From an uncultured Eubacteriales bacterium (lineage in GTDB: Bacteria; Bacillota; Clostridia; Christensenellales; UMGS416): a DNA stretch of 64,000 nucleotides. Made by a program: the position numbers and the translations under genes. The stretch lies in assembly GCA_900542005.1 (NCBI GenBank), contig UQLW01000010.1, positions 1-64,000 of the forward strand, in the 5' to 3' direction. Below, in pieces: positions 18,991-27,501 of this stretch (positions are counted from its first letter, which is position 1; each line of letters opens with the position of its first letter). Below the pieces are notes generated by a model, which ran no database searches, was not told where the DNA came from, and saw only the letters and a program-made list of their open reading frames with translations.

Positions 18991-19047
18991 TGCGGAGCCC
19001 TCCGGCGGAGGGCGTCCAGCGATATCAATTTGCGGGAGGATAGCCTC

Positions 19048-19602
19048 ATGGAACACAAAGGGACGGTGCGTTTAGAATCAAAGCGGTTGGTCCTACGCCC
19101 TTTTTTGATCGAAGATGCTGACGCGATGTTCCATCATTGGGCTTCGGATGATGAAGTGACAAGGTTCTTAACCTGGCCGTCGCATAAGGATAAATCGGTG
19201 ACGGCAAAGGTGCTGTCCGATTGGATCGAACGATATGCCGATCATGCCTATTATCAGTGGGCGATTGTATGGAAAGAGGGGCCGAGCGGGCCGATCGGCT
19301 CCATTAGCGTTGTCAAGCAGATCGATGACAAGATAAAATCCGCGGAAATCGGATACTGTATCGGTAAGGCCTGGTGGCATTTGGGGATTACTTCCGAGGC
19401 GCTGAAGACGGTGATGGATTTTTTGTTTGACCAGGTCGGCGTGAACAAAATCGCGGCCAGGCATGATACCCGGAATCCGAATTCGGGGCTGGTTATGCAA
19501 AAATGCGGCTTGCGGCTGGAGGGAACGCTCAGGCAGTGCGATTGGAATAATCAGGGCGTATGCGATGCAAGCTACTATGGATTGTTGGCCAGTGAACGCT
19601 GA
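19048..19602 (+). CDS. GNAT N-acetyltransferase (RimJ/RimL-like)
   Basis: A 184-aa acyl-CoA transferase of the RimJ/RimL branch: opening RLESKRLVLRPFLIEDADAMF, acetyl-CoA-site region EIGYCIGKAWWHLGITSEAL and the C-terminal NPNSGLVMQKCGLRLEGTLRQ. These enzymes acetylate protein N-termini, amino acids or drugs; the substrate cannot be read. The ATG at 19048 has GGGAGGA seven bases before it. A strong terminator follows. Confidence 0.88.
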   Translation: MEHKGTVRLESKRLVLRPFLIEDADAMFHHWASDDEVTRFLTWPSHKDKSVTAKVLSDWIERYADHAYYQWAIVWKEGPSGPIGSISVVKQIDDKIKSAEIGYCIGKAWWHLGITSEALKTVMDFLFDQVGVNKIAARHDTRNPNSGLVMQKCGLRLEGTLRQCDWNNQGVCDASYYGLLASER

Positions 19603-19624
19603 AGGCATACGGATCCGATCATCC

Positions 19625-19667
19625 AAAACCCTCCCGTCCGATGGAAAAACCGGACGGGAGGTTTTTG
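19625..19667 (+). terminator. Rho-independent terminator after the GNAT gene
   Basis: An 11-bp perfect stem (CCTCCCGTCCG at 19630-19640 with 19651-19661) with a 10-base loop is followed by TTTTT. It lies shortly after the GNAT stop codon. Confidence 0.92.
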
Positions 19668-19986
19668 TCATGATACATCCCTGGCCCAGGGGAGGCGTTT
19701 GCCAGCCATCCGATAAGCGGCCCTCTGCTGCTTTGGCTGCCGGCGCCCGCATGGCCCGAAAGGCCGGTAGGCGTTTTTTGTGAAGCGGCATCATGGCTGT
19801 GAAGCTCATCATAGGCAGGCGCACCGGCCGGCCGTTTTTCCCCATCAGCCTGGGCCTGCGTATCAAAGGGGCTGGCCTTTTCCCGCTTCCCCGGTCGTGG
19901 GACGGTGATATAGCGCCATGCTTTTGGCCGGACGCCCCCTTTATCCATCGCCCCTTTGAAGGGTGAAATCTGGATTACCCCCAGTG
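19668..19986. other. Intergenic region, nothing recognised
   Basis: About 320 bp between the GNAT terminator and the 3' end of an ArsR-like gene. Open frames here have no family match and no ribosome binding site. No repeat or convincing hairpin was found. Confidence 0.4.
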
Positions 19987-20604
19987 TCAGCGCTGCACCA
20001 GGCATCCCGCCGGGCCGGGAGGGGCCAGCAGGTCGGCTACCCCGCAGAGCACCATCAGCACGCCCTGCACCCTGTGGGGGATTACCCGGTAGCGCCCGCG
20101 GGGGGCGGACGGCTCCTCCTGCACCAGATCAGCGGCCAGCAGCGCCTTGAGGTGGTGGTAGGCCTGGCCGGTCGTGCCAAAGCCGCAGTCCTCCACCAGC
20201 TGGGCGACCGAGCGGCTGCCTCTCAGCATGGCGGTCAGCATGGCAAGCTCCGGGCCGCCCAGGGCCCGCATCATGCGGTGGGCCACCGGGTCGCCGGCAA
20301 GCTGCAGCAGCCCATCGGCGGAGACGGATTCCCTGGACCAGGTGGATTGGTTTTCCCCATTGGTAAAGACGCCGGCATAGGCGATCCGTCCGCAATCGCC
20401 GCCTTCGCCGCATTCCGTCTCCAGCCGGCGCTGCACCTGGTTCAGCGCTTTGTCCTGGGAGAGGCCCGGCGTCCGGTATACCTTGCCGGCGGGTTCCCCC
20501 ATGGGGGATGGCACCGCAGAAGCGGCCCCCTCGCCCAGCTGGCGCCGGAGCGCCTGAAGCTCCCGCCGTATCTCGTCCAGCTCTGCGCCATAGTTGCGTT
20601 CCAT
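19987..20604 (-). CDS. ArsR-like winged-helix regulator with N-terminal extension
   Basis: The 205-aa protein carries a winged helix at about residues 95-175: DPVAHRMMRALGG, LAMLTAMLRGSRSVAQLVEDCGFGTTGQAYHHLKALLAADLVQ, then RYRVIPHRVQGVL. This order (helix, recognition helix, wing) is that of ArsR-type repressors. The first 90 residues, with a short coiled coil (ELDEIRRELQALRRQL), are not typical. No metal-binding ELCVCD motif is present. The ATG at 20604 is preceded by AAGGAGGAAAAG. It is divergent from the membrane protein gene at 20785, its likely target. Confidence 0.75.
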   Translation of the reverse strand: MERNYGAELDEIRRELQALRRQLGEGAASAVPSPMGEPAGKVYRTPGLSQDKALNQVQRRLETECGEGGDCGRIAYAGVFTNGENQSTWSRESVSADGLLQLAGDPVAHRMMRALGGPELAMLTAMLRGSRSVAQLVEDCGFGTTGQAYHHLKALLAADLVQEEPSAPRGRYRVIPHRVQGVLMVLCGVADLLAPPGPAGCLVQR

Positions 20605-20784
20605 CGTCTTTTCCTCCTTTTTCAAGGGTCCCGTGACGGATCCCCCTTTTCCCCTTTAGTTTAGCATGATTATGATATTATGTAAATCCGTAAAATAATA
20701 ATTAACAAAAAACGAAAACCCTCTCGGGTTGCAGGAAGGCACAAATTGTGGTAGCATATTCCGTAATGATAGGGGGGAGTTGCG

Positions 20785-21648
20785 ATGCGGATATTATGGA
20801 AGGTCCTCTCGGCTATTTTGGCGCTGCTGCTATGTTGCGGGGCTTTGGGCGGGCTGGTCGCCTGGGTCACGATCCAGTCGGTGGAGCGGATGATGACCGA
20901 GGAAGCCCTTTACCGTATTATGGACGAGGCGGATACGGACGCGATTCTGACCTCGCTGCTTTCCAGCAGCGGGGAGAATGTGCTGACGCAGATGGCCAAC
21001 TCGGAGGCCACGAAGGAGCTCATCGTCAACTATTATGTGGGTTATTGCCACTACCTGATGACTGGCGAGGGCGAATTCACCCTCTCTGACGAAGAAAAGA
21101 GCGCGCTGGTGGATGCGATCGTCGAGGCGGCCGCCGGCCAGGGCGGCGCCGCCAGCGAATCGCTGGAAAAGGTGCTGCGGATGCAGATGGAGGCTACGCT
21201 GGAAGGCGTGCTGACGCAATACATCCCCTCCTACAGGGAGCTGGATATTGGCCTTAGCCAGTCGGATATCCAGGTCATCCGAACGCTGTTCTCCACGACG
21301 GTGAAGGCGCTGCTCCTGGGGCTGGTCATAGCCTGTATGCTGCTCATTATGCTGGTGCGCTTCAGCTGGCACGAGTGGCTGGCCTGGGGCGGCTTTACAG
21401 GCCTGGTCGCGGGCGCGGCGCTGGTCAGTGTCAATATGGTGCTGGGCATCGCGGCCCAGAGCTCCCTTTCGGGTAATGCCATGGCCGATCAGCTGGTCAT
21501 GGCGGTGCTGCAGGAGCTGGGAGGCGGCTTCACCCGCTATGGGCTGTGGGTGCTCGCTGTCTCCGTGGTGATGGTGGCGTTGTTCTTTGTGGTGCGCGCC
21601 ATGCTGCGCCGCCGGACGGCGGGGCAGGGGCTGCATATGGCCGGATAA
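20785..21648 (+). CDS. Unrecognised membrane protein with large extracytoplasmic loop
   Basis: The 287-aa protein starts with a membrane segment (residues about 3-28), followed by about 145 residues of acidic, helical loop, then three membrane segments (about 173-193, 200-225, 250-272). I recognise no family. The ATG follows GGGGGGAGTTGCG. It is divergent from the ArsR-like gene across 180 bp, suggesting control by that regulator. A bidirectional terminator follows. Confidence 0.65.
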   Translation: MRILWKVLSAILALLLCCGALGGLVAWVTIQSVERMMTEEALYRIMDEADTDAILTSLLSSSGENVLTQMANSEATKELIVNYYVGYCHYLMTGEGEFTLSDEEKSALVDAIVEAAAGQGGAASESLEKVLRMQMEATLEGVLTQYIPSYRELDIGLSQSDIQVIRTLFSTTVKALLLGLVIACMLLIMLVRFSWHEWLAWGGFTGLVAGAALVSVNMVLGIAAQSSLSGNAMADQLVMAVLQELGGGFTRYGLWVLAVSVVMVALFFVVRAMLRRRTAGQGLHMAG

Positions 21649-21693
21649 CGCCGCTTTATAGGGAACAGGATGGGGATTCATTCCATCGTCTAT

Positions 21694-21732
21694 AAAAAAA
21701 TGGCTTGGGGCATTGCTCCAAGCCATTTTTTT
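21694..21732. terminator. Bidirectional terminator between the membrane protein gene and dcd
   Basis: A 15-bp stem (AAAAAAATGGCTTGG with its complement, 9-base loop) has T-runs on both strands. It separates convergent transcripts. Confidence 0.9.
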
Positions 21733-21743
21733 GTAGCCTGATG

Positions 21744-22274
21744 CTATAGCGTTTTGTCCTCAAAGTCCTGAAACAGCAGGCTGGGTTGAATTCCGGTGTT
21801 GTTTTGATACTTTCCGCTGTGGTAGCTTTCATAGTCGCCTAAAAGGGTATGATAATAAATTTGGCAGACCTCAACCCCCGGATAGATACGGATGGGCTGC
21901 ACGCAGAAGATTTCCAGCGTCCAGTAACCGGCAAAGCCTACGTCGCCAAAGCCGGCGGTTACATGGATGAAGAGCCCCAGACGGCCGATAGAGGATCGTC
22001 CCTCCAGCATGGGCACCAGGCCCTCGGTACGGGTATATTCCCGAGTACGGCCCAGATAAAGCCGTCCCGGCGTTAAGAGCAGGCCCTGCTCAGGAATATC
22101 CAGCCGGCAGGTGGGATTTGGTCTCTTCATATCTAATGTGTTCTCACGATAGGTCAATAGCTCCGGATACAGCGTTAGGTTGTAGCTGTTGGGGTTCAGC
22201 TGCTTCTCATCGAAGGGATCGATGATGATATCGCCGCCAAGACGGCGCTGGATCTCCTTGCCGGACAGAATCAT
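21744..22274 (-). CDS. dcd: dCTP deaminase
   Basis: The 176-aa protein has the dCTP deaminase/dUTPase fold: MILSGKEIQRRL at the start, LNPNSYNLTL, the active-site segment EGRSSIGRLGLFIHVTAGFGD (catalytic Glu and Arg-Ser-Ser) and VEVCQIYYHT. It makes dUMP precursors by deaminating dCTP, feeding thymidylate synthesis. Whether it also cleaves dUTP to dUMP cannot be read. It is a single gene, convergent with the upstream membrane gene and downstream of the ybjN-like pair. Confidence 0.94.
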   Translation of the reverse strand: MILSGKEIQRRLGGDIIIDPFDEKQLNPNSYNLTLYPELLTYRENTLDMKRPNPTCRLDIPEQGLLLTPGRLYLGRTREYTRTEGLVPMLEGRSSIGRLGLFIHVTAGFGDVGFAGYWTLEIFCVQPIRIYPGVEVCQIYYHTLLGDYESYHSGKYQNNTGIQPSLLFQDFEDKTL

Positions 22275-22310
22275 AGGCGCTCCTTTCAGGCGTTGGGTGA
22301 ATGCATAAAA

Positions 22311-22343
22311 AGAGAAACCCCGGCCCTTGCCCGGCCGGGGTTT
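22311..22343 (-). terminator. Terminator of the ppi-patatin-ybjN operon
   Basis: An 11-bp stem (22315-22325 with 22333-22343; AAACCCCGGCC) is followed on the minus strand by CTCTTTTT. It lies between the end of the last ybjN-like gene and the start of dcd. Confidence 0.85.
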
Positions 22344-22399
22344 TATGTGCGAAATTATAGCCCGCCGTACACCCCGGAGGGAAATGGGAATGGTGCCGC

Positions 22400-22852
22400 C
22401 TAGCTTTCCGCCAGGTTAACGGCGGCTTCGGGGGTGAGGTTGCCGTAAATCATGGGCAGCAGGCCCTTGCCGTAGCGATCCAGCACCAGGAAGGAGAAAT
22501 CGACGCACTTCTCCACGTCCGCCAGGTTGGGCAGGGCGTCCTTGGCGATGATGTAGGTACGGTTGCGGATCTCACCGTCGTTCATGTCCATCTCCAGCGT
22601 GCCGACCTTCAGGCCATAGTTGGCGCGGGCGATAAACTCACAGGCAGCCTGGCGCTTCTCCTCCGGCACATTGATGGGGGCGATGGCGTAGGCGATGATG
22701 CTGTCGTCGTTGATCTGCACGACAACCCGGGAGCCGGTAAAGTTTTTCGTGGACATATTCAGGGTAAAAAGGCCGCGGTCGGCATTGTAGCCAAATTTCC
22801 AGTTCTGAGAATTGAGGTAGGTTTCCACCAAGACTGCCAGTTCCTGTCGCAT
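22400..22852 (-). CDS. YbjN-domain protein, tandem copy 1
   Basis: The 150-aa protein fits the YbjN family, small alpha/beta proteins related in fold to type III secretion chaperones: VETYLNSQNWKF, RVVVQINDDSIIAYAIAPINVPEEKR, FIARANYGLKVGTLEMDMNDGEIRNRTYI. In E. coli YbjN affects motility and stress responses; here the role is unknown. It is 88% identical (132 of 150 residues) to the next gene, so the pair arose by recent tandem duplication. The ATG has GAAAGGAGAACAAC before it. It is last in a ppi-patatin-ybjN-ybjN series. Confidence 0.82.
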   Translation of the reverse strand: MRQELAVLVETYLNSQNWKFGYNADRGLFTLNMSTKNFTGSRVVVQINDDSIIAYAIAPINVPEEKRQAACEFIARANYGLKVGTLEMDMNDGEIRNRTYIIAKDALPNLADVEKCVDFSFLVLDRYGKGLLPMIYGNLTPEAAVNLAES

Positions 22853-22936
22853 GTTGTTCTCCTTTCAGCGGTTCAACGGATGATACGTCCCAAAGGGGCG
22901 ATGAATATAGGATAATAGGATGAGTGGGTGTAAGCC

Positions 22937-23389
22937 TTATCCCTCTACCAGCTTTACGGCGGCTTCAGGGGTGAGGTTGCCGTAAATCATGGGCAGCAGG
23001 CCCTTGCCGTAATGATCCAGCACCAGGAAGGAGAAATCCACGCACTTCTCCACGTCCGCCAGGTTGGGCAGGGCGTCCTTGGCGATGATGTAGGTGCGGT
23101 TGCGTATCTCGCCGTCGCTCATATCCAGCTCCAGCGTGCCGACCTTCATACCATAGTTGGCCCGGACGATGAATTCGCTGGCGGCCTGGCGCTTTTCCTC
23201 CGGCACGTTGATGGGCGACATGGCATAGGCGATGATGCTGTCGTCGTTGATCTGCACGACAACCCGGACGCCGGTAAAGTTTTTCGCCGACATGTTGAAG
23301 GTAAAGAGGCCCTTCGTCGAATTATAGTTGAATTTCCAGTTCTGAGAATTGAGGTAGGTTTCCACCAAAACTGCCAGTTCCTGTCGCAT
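22937..23389 (-). CDS. YbjN-domain protein, tandem copy 2
   Basis: Same length and layout as its downstream neighbour, with 18 substitutions spread through the protein and a perfectly kept segment from GEIRNRTYI to VDFSFLVLD. Substitutions are mostly in the first strand region (YNADRG against YNSTKG) and the last residues. Keeping both copies full length suggests both are used, perhaps as a heterodimer; that is inference. The start has GAAGGGAGATCACT before it. It lies 54 bp after the patatin gene. Confidence 0.82.
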   Translation of the reverse strand: MRQELAVLVETYLNSQNWKFNYNSTKGLFTFNMSAKNFTGVRVVVQINDDSIIAYAMSPINVPEEKRQAASEFIVRANYGMKVGTLELDMSDGEIRNRTYIIAKDALPNLADVEKCVDFSFLVLDHYGKGLLPMIYGNLTPEAAVKLVEG

Positions 23390-23443
23390 AGTGATCTCCC
23401 TTCCCTTTCAAAATATGGATAAGGCCAGCCCTTGCCGGGCCGG

Positions 23444-24664
23444 TCATAGTCCGCCAAGCCGGATCAGCGTCAGCATGGCCTGGGCGCCGCGCCGCTCGCG
23501 CTCCAGCACCAGAAGCCGCCCGCGCCCCCAGAGGCCGGGCTTGGAGGAGGCCATCGCCTCCATGGCCGTGTGCAGCCGCATGGGGCCGTCCAGCGAGCCG
23601 GTAAGCCCGCCGCCGTTTTTGAGCTCCCGCAGGATATTGCGGTAGGCCGGCGATTCCAGCTTCTGCTCGAAACGGGGCTGTTCGCGCTCAAAGGCCTCCA
23701 GAAGGCCGTCAAAGAATTCTTCCGCGCTGTAGGGGCGGTCGCGCTTAAGGCCATAGAGCAGCGCCGCCTCCTCCAGCCCCTCGCAGGTATAGCGGGAAAA
23801 GTGGGCGGTCATCCGCCCATATTGCGCGCGGGGAAAGAAATAGTACCTTCCCTGCATCCGGCCAAAGACCTTCATCGTATCCAGATAGCCCAGGGCCTGG
23901 TTGAAGGCCAGGGTCTCCGGAGAAAGATCGAAGAGCCCGCCCAGGGGCATGGAATACTTGATGGTGATGATGGTGGCGCCGTCGGGACGCACCGGACGGA
24001 CCAGCCCCACGCCGCCAATGTCTACGGTAATGATATGCCTGCACCCCCGGCGCAGCAGCATCCGTACCGGCATATTGTCGCCAATTCCCCCGTCGATGAA
24101 TTCATGCTCGCCGATCTGAACGGATTTGAAGATGGGGAAGCAGGCGCTTGCCATAATATAATCGATGAGCTGGCCCTGGGGGATTTCCCCCACAAAGATC
24201 TCCGTGGTGGAAAGGTCCGTCTTGGAGAAGGTGGTCATGCCGTAATCAATCCCCGAGGCGCGGATCCGCTCCTCGTCCAGGATCGCGGCCAGCGTATCGC
24301 GCAGCGGCGTGTTGTCCAGCCCCCTGCGCATGATCATCTCCCGGGTGATGGCGGCCAGGTTCCGGGGATCCAGCAGGTTTTCCGTGGCGTCGGATATGCC
24401 GTCGGCCTTGACAATCTGGCTCATGCGCACGCTGTGCCAGGCGTCCAGGGCCGCCTGGAAATCCCCCTGGGCCAGCAGGGCCCCATTGATGGAGCCGATG
24501 GATGCGCCGGTGACCGCCTGGATGGGGATATCCATCTCCCGCAGCGCCTGCCAGACGCCCAGCTGATAGGCGCCCTTGGCCCCGCCGCCCATAAAGACAA
24601 GCCCAAAGCCCTCCGGCGGGATCACAATGTCCCCCTCCCGGCGGGGAAGCAGGGCCTGGCCCAT
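23444..24664 (-). CDS. Patatin-like phospholipase
   Basis: The 406-aa protein has the patatin catalytic set: oxyanion loop GGGAKG (26-31), nucleophile Ser55 in GASIGS, and Asp191 in FIDGGIGDN. These form a Ser-Asp dyad acting on lipid acyl chains. The C-terminal 200 residues are variable and without known motifs. No signal peptide is present. Its start ATG shares one base with the stop of the cyclophilin gene (TAATG), so translation is coupled. The two ybjN-like genes follow it. Confidence 0.92.
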   Translation of the reverse strand: MGQALLPRREGDIVIPPEGFGLVFMGGGAKGAYQLGVWQALREMDIPIQAVTGASIGSINGALLAQGDFQAALDAWHSVRMSQIVKADGISDATENLLDPRNLAAITREMIMRRGLDNTPLRDTLAAILDEERIRASGIDYGMTTFSKTDLSTTEIFVGEIPQGQLIDYIMASACFPIFKSVQIGEHEFIDGGIGDNMPVRMLLRRGCRHIITVDIGGVGLVRPVRPDGATIITIKYSMPLGGLFDLSPETLAFNQALGYLDTMKVFGRMQGRYYFFPRAQYGRMTAHFSRYTCEGLEEAALLYGLKRDRPYSAEEFFDGLLEAFEREQPRFEQKLESPAYRNILRELKNGGGLTGSLDGPMRLHTAMEAMASSKPGLWGRGRLLVLERERRGAQAMLTLIRLGGL

Positions 24665-25170
24665 TATAGAAGCTTTTCCGGCTCGCCCACGTCCTCAGCG
24701 TCTACGGTGATGCGGGCGATGCGCATATCGTCCAGGGGCTTGTCGCGCATATCGGTGGCCACAGAGGCGATCCGGTCCACCACATCCATCCCCTCGGTTA
24801 CATGGCCAAAGGCGGCATACTGGCCGTCCAGATGGGGCGCGTCCGCGTGCATGATGAAGAACTGGGAGCCGGCCGAATTGGGATGGGCGGCACGGGCCAT
24901 GGAGATGACGCCGCGGGTATGGCGCAGCGGATTGTTGTACCCGTTGCTGGCAAACTCTCCCCGGATGGTATAGCCGGGGCCGCCGGTACCGTTGCCCATG
25001 GGGTCGCCGCCCTGGATCATGAAGCCGGGGATGACGCGGTGGAAGATGAGGCCGTCGTAAAAGCCGGCCTTGGCCAGCGAGGCGAAATTCTTCACCGTGT
25101 TGGGCGCGTAGTCTTCATCCAGCTGGATTTTGATGACGCCGCCCTTTTCCATTTCAATGGTTGCAATCAT
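24664..25170 (-). CDS. Peptidyl-prolyl cis-trans isomerase, cyclophilin type
   Basis: A compact, cytosolic cyclophilin of 168 aa. The active-site arginine is in FHRVIPGFMIQGGDP, followed by GTGGPGYTIRGEF, the substrate-groove segment GVISMARAAHPNSAGSQFFI and LDGQYAAFGHV. It speeds proline isomerisation in folding proteins. There is no signal peptide. It is the first gene of an operon with patatin and the ybjN pair. Confidence 0.95.
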   Translation of the reverse strand: MIATIEMEKGGVIKIQLDEDYAPNTVKNFASLAKAGFYDGLIFHRVIPGFMIQGGDPMGNGTGGPGYTIRGEFASNGYNNPLRHTRGVISMARAAHPNSAGSQFFIMHADAPHLDGQYAAFGHVTEGMDVVDRIASVATDMRDKPLDDMRIARITVDAEDVGEPEKLL

Positions 25171-25290
25171 GCTGTACTCCTTCGCCGGCGCGGTATGGGG
25201 GCGCGCCAGTATTTCTCTTGTGTGCTGTTATAATACGCCGCAGGCGGCCAAAACCCTTCCCGCCGGCACAAAAATCTCAAAAAAGGAGGG

Positions 25291-27477
25291 TTATACCTCA
25301 GCGATCTCCCACTGTACCGCCCCATGATCCCCCGGCATGGGCGTAAGGGGCAGGCCGGCGGACATGAGCGCCGCGCCGGAGAGGGTCAGGCCCGTATCGC
25401 CCACGCGATAGCGGGCATGGGGCTTGAGGCCCTTGAGCCGGACCCGGAAGCCGGGGGAGGCCGCCTGGGCATAGCGCTGCACAAAGCTGAACAGCGCCCG
25501 GTCGCGCTCCGGGCTGACGAACATCCACGCGGCGTATTCGCTCTGGGCCATGACGTCGCTGAGCCGGTAATAATCGCCCCGGTTGATCAGCGCTTCATTG
25601 CGCTTGTAGGTCGCCACCTGGGCGGCCACCTGGCCCTTTTCCTCCTCGCTCATGCGGCTGATGTCCAGCTCATAGCCGAAGGTGCCGGCCATGGCCACAA
25701 CCCCGCGGGTATGCAGCGGGGTGCTGCGGCCGGTCTGGTGGTTGGGGCAGACCGACACATGGCTGCCCACGGCGCTGACAGGATAGCCAAAGCTTGTGCC
25801 ATACTGGATGATAAGGCGCTCTGCGGCGTCGGTATCGTCGCTGCACCAGATCTGGGGCGTATAGTAGAGCATCCCCGCGTCAAAGCGGCCGCCGCCGCCG
25901 GAGCAGCCCTCAAAGAGGATATCGGGGAAGGCCGAGGTCAGCCGCTCCATCAGCCGGTAAACCCCCAGGATGTGGCGGTGGCCGGCCTCGCCCTGGCGGC
26001 TGGCAGGCAGGGCGGCGGAGCCGACCTCCGTCAGGTGCCGGTTCATATCCCACTTGACATAGGCGATATTGGCCGAGGCCAGCACAGCGCTGATGGAATC
26101 GAAGAGATAATCCTGCACGTCGCGGCGGCCCATATCCAGCACCAGCTGATTGCGGCTGCGGCTGCCGGGGCGGCCGGGAATATGGAGGCACCAGTCGGGA
26201 TGGGCGCGGTACAGATCACTGTCCTCGCTGACCATTTCCGGCTCGATCCAGATTCCGAGGCCCAGGCCGCAGGCGTTCACCCTGTCCGCCAGCTGGGCCA
26301 GGCTGCCCTTGAGCTTCCGCTCGTTGACGGTCCAGTCTCCCAGGCCGGAATTGTCGTCGTCCCGCTTGCCGAACCAGCCGTCGTCCATCACCAGCAGCTC
26401 CACGCCCAGCGGGGCCGCGCTGCGGGCGATCTCTACGAGCTTATCGCTGTCAAAGTCAAAATATACGGCCTCCCAGGAATTGATGAGCACGGGACGGCGG
26501 GCGGCCCGGTACTTGCCCCGGCACAGATGGTCGCGGAAGGCGCGGTGCAGCCGCTGGGACAGGCCCGTCAGCCCTTCGCCGCTGAAGGTCAGGCACACCT
26601 CGGGCACGGGGAAGGTTTCCCCGGGCGCCAGCGCCCAGCGGAAAGTGTCGGGATGGATCCCCATGACCAGGCGCGTGGAGCCGGTCTGATCCACCTCGGC
26701 CTGGGCCAGGAAGCTGCCGCTGTATACCAGGCTGGCGCCGTAGCAGCAGCCGGCGTCCTCGGTGGCGTCCCGGTCGCAGAGGATCACAAAGGGGTTATAC
26801 TGATGGCTGGAGGCGCCGCGGAGCGAATCCACCCGGAGCTTGCCGTGGGGCAGGGGCGTGCGCTGGGGCATCCGTTCCCGGCAGTGGCGTCCATGGAAGG
26901 TATACAGGTCGTATTCGCTGGAGGGGAAGTCCAGCCCCAGGGAAAGGGCGCGATCCAGAAGCAGGGGGGCCGTGCCGCGGTTTTCGATGAGAGCAGCGCG
27001 GGTGATCACATCGTCCCGCTCCAACACGCCGTAGAGCAGCGTGACCCGCAGGCCGGTATGGGGATCGGCCAGGTAAATCTTCAGCGTGTCAAAGCCCTCG
27101 CCATAGAGGGCCGGAAGCCCTTCAAGGCTGTATTTACCGGCGCACAGCTCAAAACCGTCATAGCGCAGGTCGGCATAGGCTACGCCGTCGAGGCCGGTTA
27201 CGGCCAGGGCGCTTTCCCGGAAATCCGTAGCCCCATAGGTCGGGTATTCCTGCGGCTGGTTATCCAGGGAAAAGCTCCGGTCGCCGCCGGTATCGGCGGG
27301 GTTGGCGGAGAAGGACATGGCGTAGTGGGGCAGCAGATAGCTCAGATCCTCGCCGTCGATCCGGGGGCCATAGTAGGTATGCAGCAAAAAGCCATAGGGC
27401 CCCACCTTCAGCTGATAGGTGGAGGCCTGGGTATGCAAGGTGAAAAGCCCCTGATTTGGGTCGGCTACAATGGACAT
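25291..27477 (-). CDS. Alpha-galactosidase, GH36
   Basis: The 728-aa enzyme has the GH36 layout: N-terminal beta-sandwich, central barrel, C-terminal beta domain. The nucleophile is Asp477 in YVKWDMNRH and the acid/base is Asp547 in WCSDDTDAAER, matching positions in characterised GH36 enzymes. LLVMDDGWFGKRDDD and GLGIWIEPEMVS are barrel signatures. It lacks a signal peptide, so it hydrolyses imported raffinose-type sugars or galactosides. It follows the ceramidase-like gene with a 24-bp gap and is surely co-transcribed with it. Confidence 0.95.
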   Translation of the reverse strand: MSIVADPNQGLFTLHTQASTYQLKVGPYGFLLHTYYGPRIDGEDLSYLLPHYAMSFSANPADTGGDRSFSLDNQPQEYPTYGATDFRESALAVTGLDGVAYADLRYDGFELCAGKYSLEGLPALYGEGFDTLKIYLADPHTGLRVTLLYGVLERDDVITRAALIENRGTAPLLLDRALSLGLDFPSSEYDLYTFHGRHCRERMPQRTPLPHGKLRVDSLRGASSHQYNPFVILCDRDATEDAGCCYGASLVYSGSFLAQAEVDQTGSTRLVMGIHPDTFRWALAPGETFPVPEVCLTFSGEGLTGLSQRLHRAFRDHLCRGKYRAARRPVLINSWEAVYFDFDSDKLVEIARSAAPLGVELLVMDDGWFGKRDDDNSGLGDWTVNERKLKGSLAQLADRVNACGLGLGIWIEPEMVSEDSDLYRAHPDWCLHIPGRPGSRSRNQLVLDMGRRDVQDYLFDSISAVLASANIAYVKWDMNRHLTEVGSAALPASRQGEAGHRHILGVYRLMERLTSAFPDILFEGCSGGGGRFDAGMLYYTPQIWCSDDTDAAERLIIQYGTSFGYPVSAVGSHVSVCPNHQTGRSTPLHTRGVVAMAGTFGYELDISRMSEEEKGQVAAQVATYKRNEALINRGDYYRLSDVMAQSEYAAWMFVSPERDRALFSFVQRYAQAASPGFRVRLKGLKPHARYRVGDTGLTLSGAALMSAGLPLTPMPGDHGAVQWEIAEV

Positions 27478-27501
27478 GGGGGTGCTCCTTTCTTCCGGGG
27501 G

